In this document: piece after piece, positions 22,087 through 35,429 of the stretch
Numbering within the stretch: the stretch's first letter is position 1
Layout: each line of letters starts with the position of its first letter
NCBI GenBank assembly: GCA_963920525.1
Contig: OY986438.1
Location: 124,502,920-124,566,919, forward strand
Reading direction: 5' to 3'
Length of the DNA: 64,000 bases
DNA from: Dichetophora obliterata
Taxonomy: Eukaryota; Arthropoda; Insecta; Diptera; Sciomyzidae
Notes under the pieces: generated by a model
The model's input: only the letters and a program-made list of their open reading frames with translations
The model's database searches: none
What the model was told of the DNA's origin: nothing
Program-made: the position numbers and the translations under genes

Positions 22087-22814
22087 GATAATATTTATTT
22101 GATCCTAAACCTAAGTTAAGATAATATTGGCCGGTTTTTTTAGAGAACTTTAAAGAGCGAAAAATGTGGAAAAACGCTACTTAAAATTCAAATGTCCGCC
22201 ATTTTTTAAACTTTGAATTATTTATTGATAAAGGTTCCAGCTCCAACAAATATAATATACTTAATTATATTTTTTGATTATTTTATATCAGATGACATGA
22301 ACGTGCTGTGGGATGGAAACTGTTTGGGTACCTTTTTTTCAACGTGACGTTTGACGGCGTATTGACACTTTACATTACACTTTTATGCAACAACAAAAAA
22401 TACTTTCCTACACTTTAAGAATCAATAAATAATTGTCCAAAAACTCAAAGTGTTCATTTAATTTCCTCTATGAAAAAAAAAATCAAGAACATCACCGTGT
22501 TTTCGGACCTCTAGAGAAGAACCTGCCCTTAAGGGCCCATTTAAGTTTTCGGCTACAAAATTTCAACCTTTTTTTACATTCTACATATATAACGTTTTTT
22601 AAATATTCTCAGAAGTTTTAAGCCAAAAAACAATAAAAGAAATAAAAATTTCTGTTGTTGTAAGCACAAAAGTCCGATGAAAACTATACTGTACCTTACT
22701 ATTTCTAAAATTTAAACGCGTTTTTCTCGAAAAGTGCTGCTTGATACCGGTGGACAGAATTACTCTAAAACTATGCTAGTCGCTTCCAATTTTTTTGCAC
22801 TTGTTAAGCAAATA

Positions 22815-23032
22815 CAATTGAAGCGTTTTCGCGAATAACGTTGTAAACGAAAAAATTGTAATTGTTCACTTTGATTCATTTAACAAGCACTTTTTTTTGG
22901 TATGCAATAAAAATACCCTGCTTTCTCAGTTCTGTTTGTATATAATATAAGAGCGATTCTAACAGGTATTCGCAAAAAAAAAGTACTAAAAAAATGTCGC
23001 TTACAACGTTATTCGCGATTATGCTTCAATTG
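22815..23032. mobile_element. Short fold-back element, ends CAATTGAAGC, TA-flanked
   Basis: 218 bp. Arms of 36 bp: caattgaagcgttttcgcga at the left, with its near-complement ending gcttcaattg at the right, both including cgaataacgttgtaa. TA precedes the left end (22813-22814) and follows close after the right end (23034-23035). No coding content. Confidence 0.72.
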
Positions 23033-25214
23033 GTACTTTAAATCGTTCGATTTTTATTTTAGAGCAATACTTTTTTTATAACTTAAAAGAAATGACTTTT
23101 TTAGTAAAAAATCGGGTTTTCAGTAAAAATTAACAAGTAAAAGTAATTAAAAATTAAAATTTAAGTCATTTTTTTTATAGATTGTATCCTCCGCATATTT
23201 TAAGTGCTTCACTAAATTACTGATTCCTGCCATAATACTTTATATTTGTTAACCAAAAATTTAAAAAATTTTCTGAAAAACTTACATAATTATAATGTTT
23301 AAAAATATAACCTGAAATAAATAGTTGCTTTAGAATAAAATTTTTAAAGCAGGGTTTTTTTTTGCTTAAAAAGCTTAAATGGGACCTTCAAGAACAATTA
23401 CACTTTTTAAAAACACACCGCGCTGCGTAGCAAGATAAATCAAGCACGTAAAGTGTTGCTTCACTGAGGGAATAAGATCAAATAACTTAGCGATCAAAGA
23501 AAGTTTAGAAAAACATTCTAAATTCGAGTTTGTTTTGTCTCTATCATTATATTCACATTTATCAGGATTGACAGAACCGTAACATTTTTACTGCAACTTA
23601 TAGTTGAGGCAATCATAATATGTTGACGATAGAATGATTTTAACCATAATGTTATTTCTGGTACCACCACACACACAAAATAATGCCTTTTGGTTAAACT
23701 TCAAGAGGTTCTGCAATTTATCCAACCATTAATAAACTCAATTTACCTTGATATCCAAACGGTTTCCAACAAACTTATATTATTATCTACTAAAACTTAT
23801 TTTCACAACGCATTCATTCAATAAGGCTTTTGTTCCGTTAAAGTCAATGCCAACTATATGAAGAAAAGTATTTTAAAAACAAAAAAATAACAGACACGCG
23901 AACTTTAATGAGAATTCAGTAACCGCAAAAATTTAAATCCCATCGCAAAAGGATAACGTTTTCAACAAACCGCAACAACAACTTACGAACGAAAAAACAA
24001 AAAACAATCAGTTTGTCAGCATCAGCTAAGCAAATTTTTAGCTCTTTAGCCAAACTTCAAAGTTTCTTAAATCCACTTTTATAATGATTACCCGAACTAA
24101 AAAAAATAAAAAAGGAAAAACCCGAAACTTGTGAATCTTTTATGTGCTTGCCGTTTGGCGTCACACTTAAATTGCATACTTCATAAGTTACCGTTTATGC
24201 GCCAGACGAAATGTATTCCAACAATTGGTTTATCTCACGTTTACTACTCCAGCAGCAGCAGCAGTCGTTGTCAGTCTTACCAAACTTTATTTGTGCTTGG
24301 AATTTGATAAGTTTTAATTTTTCTTACTTCCTCAGATTTCACTTTCCTATCTACTCTTTGCCATTTGTATTCTGAGAAAATATTATAATGAAAATATTTT
24401 TGCATATGGACTGAAATAAAACGATGTTATAAAGATGAGTGAGTGTGAGGAAAAAAAAGGAGAAAAACTTGTCATTATTCTGTTTTAGTTCTCAGTTCCT
24501 CTCACTTTATAAACAATTTTGAAAAATTAAATTTTGGGCAAAAATTATGCGATAGAAGGCTATTAAAGCAGAGTAGTGGCGTAAAATGTGGGCCCGCAGA
24601 GCCCGCGTTGCGGTCGGGAGCATCTAAGGCAGGGGCGCCCTCAAGTCCCTTGATGAAAATGATAAATAAAGTGGAAAACGATGCACAGTGTAAAATAAGC
24701 GGCCAAAAATCTACTCGATGTTTGAATTTTTTCAAAATTTTTATAGCTTTTAAAAAAAAATATCTTAAGTAAAAAAATCAAAAAAAATTTTTAAATAGTT
24801 GCAACCGTTTCGTTTTGGCAAGTAAAAGTTGCATTTTTTAATATACAATTTTTCTTGTGATATTTTATTTATTTTTTTTTAAATACGGTAGTACTCGTAT
24901 TTTAATTGTGCTCTGACCATTATGTTTTATATATCAAAATATAGTTTAAATTTTCTTTATTTTATTTTTTGAACATATGGTTTTAAGCTTATCAGAAAAG
25001 TACACACTAAAAGCGGGATACAAGTTTTTAAATATTCAATTTTTAAAAGTGTTCAAGAATCATTTTTGAGAAAAATTGACTAAATTTTTTTCACGAAAAC
25101 ATCACTAGATTTGCGTTACACTAAATCAAAAAAATTTCTTGCTAATAATGCAGAAGATATACATTTTTTTAATGTATGATATACAGCCTTTACAGTTGCT
25201 TTCTCTGCTTACTT
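23033..25214. other. Long stretch without a recognisable gene
   Basis: AT-rich DNA with poly-A/T runs, a short CAG repeat (about 24,251-24,266), and a locally GC-richer segment near 24,580-24,650. The 77-codon minus frame at 24502-24735 is not recognisable. No TIR, RNA or coding family is supported. Confidence 0.4.
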
Positions 25215-25572
25215 TTACGACATTACTTTTACCCAGTCTTATAATAACTCCATTGCATACGATTATCTCAACGCCGATTACGAAAGTATAAAATGTTATC
25301 TAAATGCTCTAAACTGGAGTAATATTCTATCCAACTTAGATTTAGACAGCGCTATCTCAAGATTTTATTAGCACATTTTTACTGCTATCGAAAATTATGT
25401 GCTAAAAATAAAGAAAAATAATAAGCTACACAAAAATCTCAAATTTTTGAGGAACCATTGAAACAAAATTTACAAACTTCTCAAAACCACCGATAATGTA
25501 AGCGATGAACTGAAGCTAACATATGACGAGCTATCCAAAGAGTTCTCTATCAAGTCAGCAGAAGCGAACACG

Positions 25573-25968
25573 TTGTATAATAACCTTATCGGAGAGAAGA
25601 TTGTCCAAGAGCCACAAAAATTTTTTGACTTCGTCAATTCAAAGGTGATGTCAATTCCTCCAACCCTCATGAAATCGGCAACTTATATGCAGACTATTTT
25701 TAAAGAAGTTTTCTGTGACTTCACAAGTAATACTTATAGTTCCCCTCCCTTATCAGGAATTTACCCTATAACTAATCATATCCAACTAACGCGTGATGAG
25801 ATATCCAATGCGGTTAAAGAAATTGATACAAATAAAGGACCCGGCCCAGACTTGTTACCCCCGCACTCACTAGTCCGATGTTTAGACACACTTATCATGC
25901 CTTCATATATAATATTTAACAAATCGCAGCTCCAAGGATCTCATCGTATTGGAAGATATCACACCTAA
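25573..25968 (+). pseudogene. LINE ORF2 fragment: linker and first RT motifs
   Basis: About 130 codons. The middle reads QLTRDEISNAVKEIDTNK followed by GPGPDLLPPHSLVRC, the standard 'K..GPD.(I/L)P' entry into LINE reverse transcriptases; then LIMPSYIIFNKS, as in Jockey-type elements (family form: PL..IFN.SL..G..P..WK). It loses frame soon after IFNKSQLQGS, where the W-K and 'P(V/I)FK.G' motif should be. The real frame extends upstream of 25573, without an ATG, to about 25,215. Confidence 0.85.
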
Positions 25969-26149
25969 CACCAATATATAAAAATGGCGATTGAAGGTCT
26001 GTTGAAATCTATAGAGGAATCGCCATATTATCGGCTGTTCCAAAATTATTCGAAAAAATTATATCTATTATAAATCCTTTACCCAATGAACAGCAACATG
26101 GTTTTCGTAAAGGTAGATCAACCGCAACAAATCTAATGGCTATGATCTC

Positions 26150-26687
26150 TAATGTCTTAAGTAATGGAAAAAGGACATAAAGTGGAGGCAATATGCACCG
26201 ACTTTTGATCGAGTCGATCATGATATCTTGGCTTCCAAATTAGAAAAGATTGGTATATCAGGATCTTTGCTCAGTTGGCTGAAGTCCTATCTCCACGACA
26301 GGTCCCAATTCGTAAAATTTCAAGGTACCTTATCCAAACAGATTTTAGTTAAATCCGGCGTACCACCAGGTAGTCACCTTGGTCCACATCTTTTTAATAT
26401 TTTTATATCAGACCTATCTGATATTCTTTGCGATATCCCACATCTAATGTATGCAGACGACCTAAAAATGTATCATGTTATTAAATCGGAAACAGATGTA
26501 ATTTATCTACAGTCGAAACTGTTATGTCTTGAGCACTGGTGCAATCAAACTAAACTTTATCTTAATGTTAAGGAATGCTGCGTAATAACTTTCTCTCGTA
26601 AAAATTTAGTAACAAATGACAGTTACTTCCTCAATAGCATTGAACTTGAAAGAGTCAACCATATTGTTGATCTTGGTGTAGTCTTAG
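26150..26687 (+). pseudogene. LINE ORF2 fragment: RT core with YADD
   Basis: In frame with LASKLEKIGISGSLLSWLKS, then SGVPPGSHLGPHLFNIFISD and HLMYADDLKMYHVIKSE. These are RT motifs 3-5; both catalytic aspartates of YADD are kept (near 26,450). The usual SGVPQGS/LGP is changed to SGVPPGSHLGP, so the conserved glutamine is lost. Upstream, TDFDRVDHDIL matches the TDF.KAFD motif with the K-A lost. The frame continues through SRKNLV... up to IVDLGVVL, where the TIR element at 26688 interrupts it. Confidence 0.87.
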
Positions 26688-27173
26688 GCCTTTTCCACAC
26701 TTGGTCAACGCAATTCCAACACAACTTCAACGCAACAGCGAAAAAGTTGAAAAGCAATGCAACTATAAATCGAATGCTTTCAGACTGGCTTCAAAAGTCA
26801 TGCAACATATAAGAATTGTTATCATATAAGAACTGATGTTTTTCGACTACTTGCACTAATTTTATATTTAACACTTGCTTATTCATCCAGCAAACTATTT
26901 CTTCTTCTTTTAGATTCTATTAGGAACTAATTAATTAGCTTATTCACCTTGATTAATATATAGCCTACTGCACTACAAATACTTGAACTCGCAAAACAAA
27001 CAAACTGATGCAACAAGTCGCCGATGAAAATTGCGGAAAGCCGCGTTGCGTTGAACTGGTTGAGAACGTGTCGAGAACTTGTTGCGTGCACGTTGCTTAA
27101 TCTGAAGGTTCCGGTATAAATACACAGGCTAGCAACTTGAGTTGGAGTTGCGTTCACCAAGTGTGGAAAATGC
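26688..27173. mobile_element. Non-autonomous TIR element inserted in the LINE, CTTAG duplication
   Basis: 486 bp with ~33-bp inverted ends: gccttttccacacttggtca at the left and the complement of gcattttccacacttggtga at the right, extending to tccaac. Flanked by cttag on both sides (26683-26687, 27174-27178), a candidate 5-bp target duplication. Removing it restores the LINE reading: IVDLGVVL on one side and LDNNLRFNLH on the other. The interior has GTTG/CAAC-rich inverted motifs and no open frame of note. The superfamily is not clear. Confidence 0.87.
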
Positions 27174-27773
27174 CTTAGACAACAATTTGCGTTTCAACTT
27201 GCATTCAATGATAAAATGGTATCTAGGGCCATGAAACTACTTGGTTTTATATAACGACGTGCAAAAGAATTCAAAAATGTTTGGGTCACGAATGCATTAT
27301 ACTGTGCGTTAGTGCGCCCTCTTCTTGAATATGGATGCATTATTTGGAATCCTGCTTTCGAATCACACAGACTTGAATCTATTCAGAAGCAATTTCTGCT
27401 TTTTGCACTCAGGGACACGTATAACCCCCGTGAGTACAATATATTGCCACCTTATGATTATGAGCTTAGCCTTCTGAATTTAATGCCCTTTTCAATAAGA
27501 AGGACTTTACTTAGTTCATGTTTTACCTTCGATATCATTAACGGTGTTGTTGATAGCGAGTATATATCACATAAGATACGATTTAATGACTCGATCAGAC
27601 GTACACGGCATACACGACTATTAAATGAATATCAACATCACACTGTCTGCGCAAGAAATGAGCCGATAAATAGGTGCTGTAGAGAATTCAATAATATCAG
27701 CGAGTATTATTCACCCCCTATGTCCAAATTAACTTTTAAGAAAAATCTTTCCAAGTCCCTATTTCCGCCATAA
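27174..27773 (+). pseudogene. LINE ORF2 fragment: RT C-terminal (thumb) region
   Basis: After the inserted element the protein resumes with LDNNLRFNLH and, with frameshifts up to about 27,310, gives RPLLEYGCIIWNPAFESH, then RLESIQKQFLLFALRD, then SLLNLMPFSIRRTLLSSC. The 'RP.LEY...W.P......RLE..Q..F..(Y/F)' pattern is the conserved C-terminal region after the RT palm in Jockey-type LINEs. It ends at a stop at 27,771-27,773 after a short polar tail. Confidence 0.86.
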
Positions 27774-27870
27774 TACCTTCCTTCAAGCAACAAGGCTCCC
27801 AACACCTTAATCTAAGCTAAATTCAAGTTTATTCAAGACAACCTCGCTTGGGTTAATAAATAAGTAAATA

Positions 27871-29009
27871 CTTGGCTTTTTTAAAAATCTAAATATTTGA
27901 AATCCTAATCTATAACTAAGCATGCCCTCTCCAAATCTTTTTTCCCTACTAACAACCCAATAATCCTGTGTTCTTCCTTTATTATCCTTTTAGTCGTTAA
28001 AAATTAAATGCTAAGATAATAAATAGCCAGTTTGTTAAGCGTATTTTTTCAATTCTCATTCCCTTCTCAGATCTCTCCTATTCTTATCAAATAAAATTCT
28101 TAGCTATGCTACTATGTATAAAATATGTAAGTATGTAAGTTCCTTTTCTTTTTTCTTTTCTTCTCTCCTTTTCTTTTTGACGTGTTCTTGAATTCATGTC
28201 GATCAGGTGGGCAGATTACGCCCACATCGATTTGCATATCTTCGAACACCAAAACAAGAAAATGGGAGAAAAAAATAAGCAAACCTGTTAGAATAAGTAA
28301 ATTGCCTTGCTTGGCAAACAAAAAACAAAATAAAAAAATGTGACGTATTCGATGTAAGGCAGCTGATTATTTTTTCAAAATTTCTCAACAACTCAATTTT
28401 TAAAATTAGCTTGCTCTAATCAAAAAAGCTTTTAAACAAAAACGTAGTTAATTTGTGTTGGTAGTATTTTCCAAGGCTGAGTTACTAAAATATAATTAAT
28501 GGGCGTGGCATTCACCCATAAAGTTTTCTATATATATAAAATCACAAAGGAAATAGATGTAGCAAATTTTGTTGTTTTGAGAAAAGACTTAATGAAGTTT
28601 CAGGCAAAAATGGGTTTCTGGTAAATATGGGAGGTGGGTGTGGCAGAGAGCGGATTTGTATAACTTTTTCAACATTTCTTAATTTTGTCAAGAAAGATAT
28701 TTTTGGCAAAGAATGGGGACATTACACTGTGCGACGTTTGTTTCCAAAAAAATCAAGATATACTTAAATATTTATTTCCATCGCTAAATTTTATTGTTTG
28801 TATTTAATAACAATACATGAAAAATAATTAAATATTATGTTCTGAAATAAAATCGACGTCAAAAAAGGCGACTATTTCGAGCAAAAGTCATCTTTGTCGA
28901 TTAACCCGTATGCTTTCAGATTTTTAGCAATAACTGGTGTTATTTTAATCAGTCAGTTGGTCATATGTGGGGTATCTGGACCAAAAACGCGAGTGTTTTC
29001 TTACACAGA
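27871..29009. other. Stretch without a recognisable gene
   Basis: No coding family is recognised. Near 28,495-28,660 the words gggcgtggcattcaccc, tctatatatataaaatc and gggaggtgggtgtggcag recall the Helitron-like elements at 10.9 and 45.6 kb; this may be a short, badly decayed fragment, but the match is too weak to call. Confidence 0.4.
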
Positions 29010-30112
29010 GAAAACAACATTTTCAAGAGTGGCAGAAACATGACACTTTTAAAAATGTTTAACCCAGATTTTGCACTTCTAACTTTTATTTAAATTTTAA
29101 GAACGAACATTTTAAAATGATATAGTAAAATGTTTATATTCATTTTAAAAACGAAAATTTTAAAACTACATTCTAAAATGTTTGTTTGATTTTTTACAAT
29201 GGACATTTTTACATCCGGTAGTAAAACGTTTATTTTCATTTTAAAAACGAACATTTTAAAACTAGATTCTAAAATGTTCGTTGGATTTTTAACAATAAAA
29301 ATTTTAAAATGCAATATTAAAACGAATTTTTTCATTTTAAAAACAAAATTTTTCATTATTTCCCATTAATTTAAAACATTCTCAAAAATTTCCATTTTTA
29401 TTAATTAAAAATCATTTTATTGGTTTTCAAAATTATAGTTTTTTTTTTCAATTATTTTATCATCAGCAGCAATGTCCTATTTTGTTCAAATATGTAAGAT
29501 GATGATACTGTATCCCTGCGTCTATAAAAAATAGCATTTTGCAGATATTATTAATTTTATTATAAATTATTAAATACGTACTCAATACTTAATACTTAGT
29601 TTGCATGGTGAAATCAAGAATGAAAAATATTTTGACATGACTTTAATAATTGTGAGCTTTTTAGATCAAGTAAATTTGAATATTTTATTTTCTGAACAAA
29701 TATCAAATACATAAATCAATGAAACAAATGTAACAAACAATTCGTTAAAAATTGTTTTTAAACAAAGTATGTGAAACCAACAACCCCACTCAAATTGTAT
29801 TTATATATTTTTATAATCATTTTACTATGTCATGTTAAAACGTTCGTAGTTGTTTTAAAAACGTTTCGTTTTACTTTTCTATTTAAAAATGTGCGTTTGC
29901 AATTTTGTATGGTGTAGAATGTTTTTAAAAATATTCATTTTACTCTACTATATCATAGTAAAAGATTCGTAGTTGTTTTGAAAACGTTTCGCTTTACTTT
30001 TCCATTTAAAAATGTGTTTTTTCATTTTTGTATGGCGTAAAATGATTTTAAAAATATAGATTTTAGTAAACGTTTTTAAAATGTACGTTTTTGATTTTTC
30101 GATTTCTCAGCG
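29010..30112. mobile_element. Element with inverted subterminal arrays (CATTTTAAAAACG family)
   Basis: From about 29,040 to 29,350 the motif cattttaaaaacgaacattt and relatives recur about every 55-60 bp; from about 29,820 to 30,090 the inverted form (acgtttc-ttttact, ttttaaaaacgt) recurs. Outer ends are acacagagaaaac (near 29,011) and the complement of acgctgagaaatc (near 30,100), an imperfect TIR. Inside is a short exon-like unit with a splice donor (29637-29669) that is shared with 21.9 kb. No transposase is present. The outer arrays make the 88-codon minus frame at 29090-29356 a by-product. Confidence 0.62.
29637..29669 (+). CDS. Mini-exon with splice donor, conserved with 21864-21893
   Basis: ATG followed by TLIIVSFLDQ, then GTAAAT as a possible splice donor. 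The copy at 21864 gives MNLIVSFLDQ before GTAAGT. The two differ by one inserted codon and a few bases, and the preceding bases ttttgaca are shared. A 3-base difference that keeps the frame, and a donor in the same place, suggest that this was coding sequence of a mobile-element protein. The downstream acceptor and second exon seen at 21950 are not evident here. Confidence 0.35.
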
Positions 30113-30360
30113 TATGTGCCTCAAAATTCACAAAATTGTGGCAAACTGCGCAGTCAGCGTCGCTGCCCGAAAGTAGTGTATTTTGTTGTTGTTTGGTGCA
30201 CCCTACGATCGGGCAAGTTGGCTGATAGAAGCGGCCAAATTGACCGATAGTAGGGTGGTTGAAGCATGTTGTTGTTATAAATTGGATATAAGCATGCAAG
30301 ATGGGCTGACGGACAGATGGACAGACGCTAACTAGATGGAACAATAAATTGTGGGTAACC

Positions 30361-30420
30361 CTTCTCTCTGTCTCCCTCTCTCGTTCCCTATCTCTCTCTC
30401 TCTATCTCTCTCTATATCTA
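30361..30420 (+). repeat. TC-rich simple repeat
   Basis: Runs of tctctc and ctctcta with interruptions for about 60 bases. The 70-codon frame across it is a serine/leucine-rich by-product. Confidence 0.9.
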
Positions 30421-31719
30421 TTGTTCCGTTTCACTACTTACTTGTTTCTTTTTTCCCCTTACTTACATACTTGCTTGTTAAACATGAAAATTTCAGGTTT
30501 CAGGTGATTAGCCGTCAGCTTCATAGTAAGCATAATAAGCGAGCCAAGAAAAACACAAGTTAATGGCTCTGTATTATCTATTTCATCACAAATTGTTTTG
30601 AGTATGGTGGTTGAAGTTTAATGATGTTGTTGTCATGTTCTTGACTTAACTGAACTTTGCTGATGTGAGGAAAAATAAAACGAGTTGATTTAAACATGAA
30701 TCTTTCTTTATTATTAGATATAAATTTTGATAATTACATAAATGAAAAGTTATTGATTTTGTATTTAAATTATTCTTATGACTTTTTTTGTCCGAGGCGC
30801 GTATTCAATTAAACGATCATGAATTACCAAACAGTAGGCTGTCGTTTTTTCTGGTATCGGTGGTGTTCTTAGTGTAAATTAGCATTTTTTTTACTATAGC
30901 TTAAAGTGAAATCTTATAAAAAAATTTTCCCCTCGAAAATTTATAAGGTCATCGTCATGATAGACTTTTATCGTTATGTTGTTTATTTATTGACAGTTTA
31001 CGGGTAAGTAAATGACATTCCGAGGTTTATTATTTATTGTATACCTGGTGAGAGGAAATTCGTGAATAGTATAAAATGATGTGTTACTAATATATGATCC
31101 GGTTGTCAAGTTGCATTTAGTTCGTATTGTGTTTATATTTGTAAAATTTAAAGTTAAATCAGATTCAAAAATTTTTTGTGTAGTTTATCTATCTATCATT
31201 TACTATCAACTTTTTTTTACTGAATCCCAGTAGCTTTTCTATACTGTTTGGTTTTGAAAAATCGATGTCCACGCAGGATACAATATCAATTTTTAGAGTG
31301 TTGTTAGTTGATTTAATTTCCAGGAAAATTTAATCATCAATGTCTCTTACAGCTGATTTCAAAAAAAGCCCGACATCCTCAAATACATATAAACCGACTG
31401 GTATTGTAACAGTATGCGGTGCGACATGAAATAAATTGTTGTGAATATCTATGTACATTGGTATAGAATTAACTGTTACAAATTCTACAAGTCCGCAAAC
31501 ATATTTTGTCGCCAATTCAATTGGCGAAAAATATTTTCCAATAAGACTTAACATGGTTCCGCTTAAAGAGATTATTATAGGCATTTTGAGTAGTCGTAAT
31601 GAACTGATCGTCTATATATATTTTCCCCTGATTTAAGTATAAAATAACAACTAAAACTGTTAAAAATTGTTGATTTTCTTTACTCATATTCAAATGAAAT
31701 TTTGCTCAAAACATGAAGA

Positions 31720-31795
31720 TACTAATTGACAGTGATAGTGATATTGATACTGATTTGGTACTGATCTGATACTGATCTGATACTGTAGTAAGCAG
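31720..31795 (+). repeat. GATACTGAT-type short tandem stretch
   Basis: gatagtgatattgatactga then tactgatctgatactgatct: imperfect 6- and 11-bp units. Probably slippage-derived. Confidence 0.7.
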
Positions 31796-32149
31796 TTTTA
31801 CAGTAAGATGTAGTAAATAGTTAGCTATTATTAATAACTAGTTGTCAGTTACTAATTTATTCATATCAAAATTATTGATTATTCTCATCAAAACGTTAAA
31901 TTGATTCTATTTCAATATGTATGTTTTATTATGGAGTTTGTTACAAACAATAAAAACATCATTCAAAAAGGATTTATATTTAGTCTTATGATTCATATAA
32001 AAAAGAATCTGTTGTCAACATTTAACATAAAATATTTAAATTTCTTGGAATTTCATATTTAATCATAAACGAAATATTAAATTTCCTTCAAAAACCAATA
32101 TACGATATCCATATTGAAAATAGCGGTGAGATTTGTATACTAATTCAAA

Positions 32150-33420
32150 ATCTATATTCAAACAACTATAGGCCTATCGCCTATATTCCAAAACTTTTTA
32201 AGCGGCAACATTTTGCTTAAATTTATTTTATTCAGGTAATCAGGTCAACTGTATTTACACTGATTTTAGTAAAGCATTTAATAAACTGCCACACAACTTA
32301 ATTTTATTAAAACTAATGGGTTTTCAACAATTTTTTGTAAGCTGGATTGAATCGTATCTGACAGAGCGATCTTACGATTTCGAGGCGTATTGTCTGCTAA
32401 ATTAATTGCTGAACCAGGTATTCGTCAAGGCTGCTACCTTGACCCACTTCTGTTTATTATAGCCATTAATGATGTAACCCACATCACTCTCATCTACTTA
32501 TCTATGCAGATGATATTTAAATATACAGAACAATAGATGCTAAAAACAATTCAGATCTTCTCCAGTCTGATTTTAAATCCTTTGAAGTTAGGTGTTCTAA
32601 TAATAATATGCTGCTAAGTCCAGATAAATGCCAAACATGACCTTTTCGCGAAAAAGGAATAATTTAATTTTTGATTATAAGATAAAAGATACTGCTTTAA
32701 GTCGTATATGGTATATGCATTGCTTCTAAGCTATCGTTTGACGTTCATATTGATACATTTGTAAAAAAGCATTTTCTATGCTCGGGTTTATAAAACTCTG
32801 GGCCAAGGAATTTAATAGTATGATCACAACTACAACGCTGTATTATGCAATTGTGCGACCTCACTTAGAGTATGCAAGTCAAGTTTGATCACCAAGTTAC
32901 AATGTACATGTTGAACGTATAGGGAGAATCCAAAAACGTTTTGTTCTGTTTGCTCTAAGGAGTTTAAGTGGAATTGACACTTTAAACCTTCCTCCTTTTA
33001 AGGATCGTTTAAAATTATTAAAAATGCAATCTTTTAATGAGCGAAGGAAATCTGCTGATATCATCTATTTACACCAACTCATAACTGGTGTGCTCGATTC
33101 TCCAGAACTCCTAACTTTTATAAATTTTAACACTAACTGTAGAAGCAGTAGAAACTCTAACAATTTAACTTACTTATCTCTTAGTAGAACAAATTATATG
33201 GCTACTGCTTCTTTAAATCGTATGAGTACCTTTGTTAACTACTGTAGCTTTTTTAATGTTAACATATCGAAAGGTCAACTCAAAAATCTACCGTTGAGAA
33301 CTTGAAAACTAATGTGTGATTAGATCTATGTAATAGCATGGTTAGTTGTTATGATAGTATAATTTACATTCATGGCTTTATAGAAAAACTTGAAGGAGTA
33401 AAAGATATGGCAACAACGGA
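32150..33420 (+). pseudogene. Badly decayed Jockey-superfamily-like LINE RT
   Basis: Recognisable RT landmarks in order, across several frames: NYRPIAYIPKLF (near 32,165), VYTDFSKAFNKLPHNLILL (near 32,252), SWIESYLTERS (near 32,340), GIRQGCYLDPLLFIIAINDV in place of GVPQGS.LGPLLF...ND (near 32,420), YADDI followed by a stop (near 32,505), RPHLEYASQV-SPSYNVHVE (near 32,860) and RIQKRFVLFALRSL (near 32,925). The last part is the open frame 33024-33305. At least six frameshifts or stops. No 5' part or clear 3' tail was found. Confidence 0.82.
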
Positions 33421-33940
33421 TTTGATATTTAAAAACAATTTTGTTTCATATTTGTTCGATGAAATTATGTATTAAATTAATGGTTTTGAAGTTGATCGTA
33501 CTTGCAATCTTGGAATTTCATTCACCATGAAAAATTTTGTGTCATTGAATAAAGCTGAAAGTTGTGCATTAAAAACGCTGGTTTTTGGCCTGATGAAAGT
33601 CTTACTTAAGTAAAATGCCTAGACCATTAGAGTTATAGAAAAAATACTTTGGATTCGGGTTCCCCCAAACAAATCATGACCCCATCGGTCTCAAGTAAAA
33701 CTTTTACGGATTTTTCAGCTGTAATCTGTGATGGGTATGAGTGTATTTGTAATGAAATATTAAAAGCAATTTATGTGCTCAATGCAATTTAATTTCATAT
33801 TAAGAAAATTAATACACATACAAATATTACAGATTGATACTGAAATTTTAGTTTTCTTTACAAGAAAGATCGCAAGGTACGAAATTGCGATTGTATGAGA
33901 AAAATATCGCAAAAAATTTTACTTAAAACCGGTTGGGTCA

Positions 33941-35367
<1,427 letters not shown>

Positions 35368-35429
35368 CCGTCAATGGATAAATTATCCTTACAGACAATA
35401 ACAAATCAGGATATAAAATAGAAACAAAA

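Larger units (their letters stand above)
25215..27870 (+). mobile_element. 5'-truncated Jockey-superfamily-like LINE, split by a TIR element
   Basis: Reads, in order: a linker after the endonuclease (from about 25,220, YNNSIAYDYLNADYES), an RT start with NKGPGPD (about 25,836), a decayed segment (25,970-26,220), RT core to YADD, and, after an insertion at 26688-27173, the RT C-terminal part (27312-27773). The 3' end is near an A-rich taataaataagtaaata at about 27,856-27,872. There are several frameshifts and stops. It has the same general organisation as the minus-strand LINE at 35.4-37.7 kb but is clearly a different sequence. It cannot encode an active protein. Confidence 0.85.
30113..32149. 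other. Stretch without a recognisable gene, with short simple repeats
   Basis: Contains a TC-rich simple repeat (30361-30420) and a small 'actgatctgat' tandem stretch (about 31,720-31,795). The overlapping frames at 31330-31584 (minus, 84 codons) and 31451-31636 (plus) are on opposite strands of one segment; the minus frame does have a plausible amino-acid composition but I do not recognise it. The segment 30,780-31,330 looks like ordinary host DNA. Confidence 0.4.

Noticed and set aside
28490..28660. Third Helitron-like copy
   Set aside because: Only a few words (gggcgtggc, tctatatatataaaa, gggaggtgggtgtggc) match and the start lacks the preceding A; too weak to call.
29090..29356. 88-codon minus frame rich in KMFVFKM repeats
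   Set aside because: It is the translation of the subterminal TTTTAAAAACG array, not a protein gene.
31330..31636. Opposite-strand frames of 84 and 61 codons as a possible host exon
   Set aside because: Neither frame matches a family; splice signals at their borders are not convincing.
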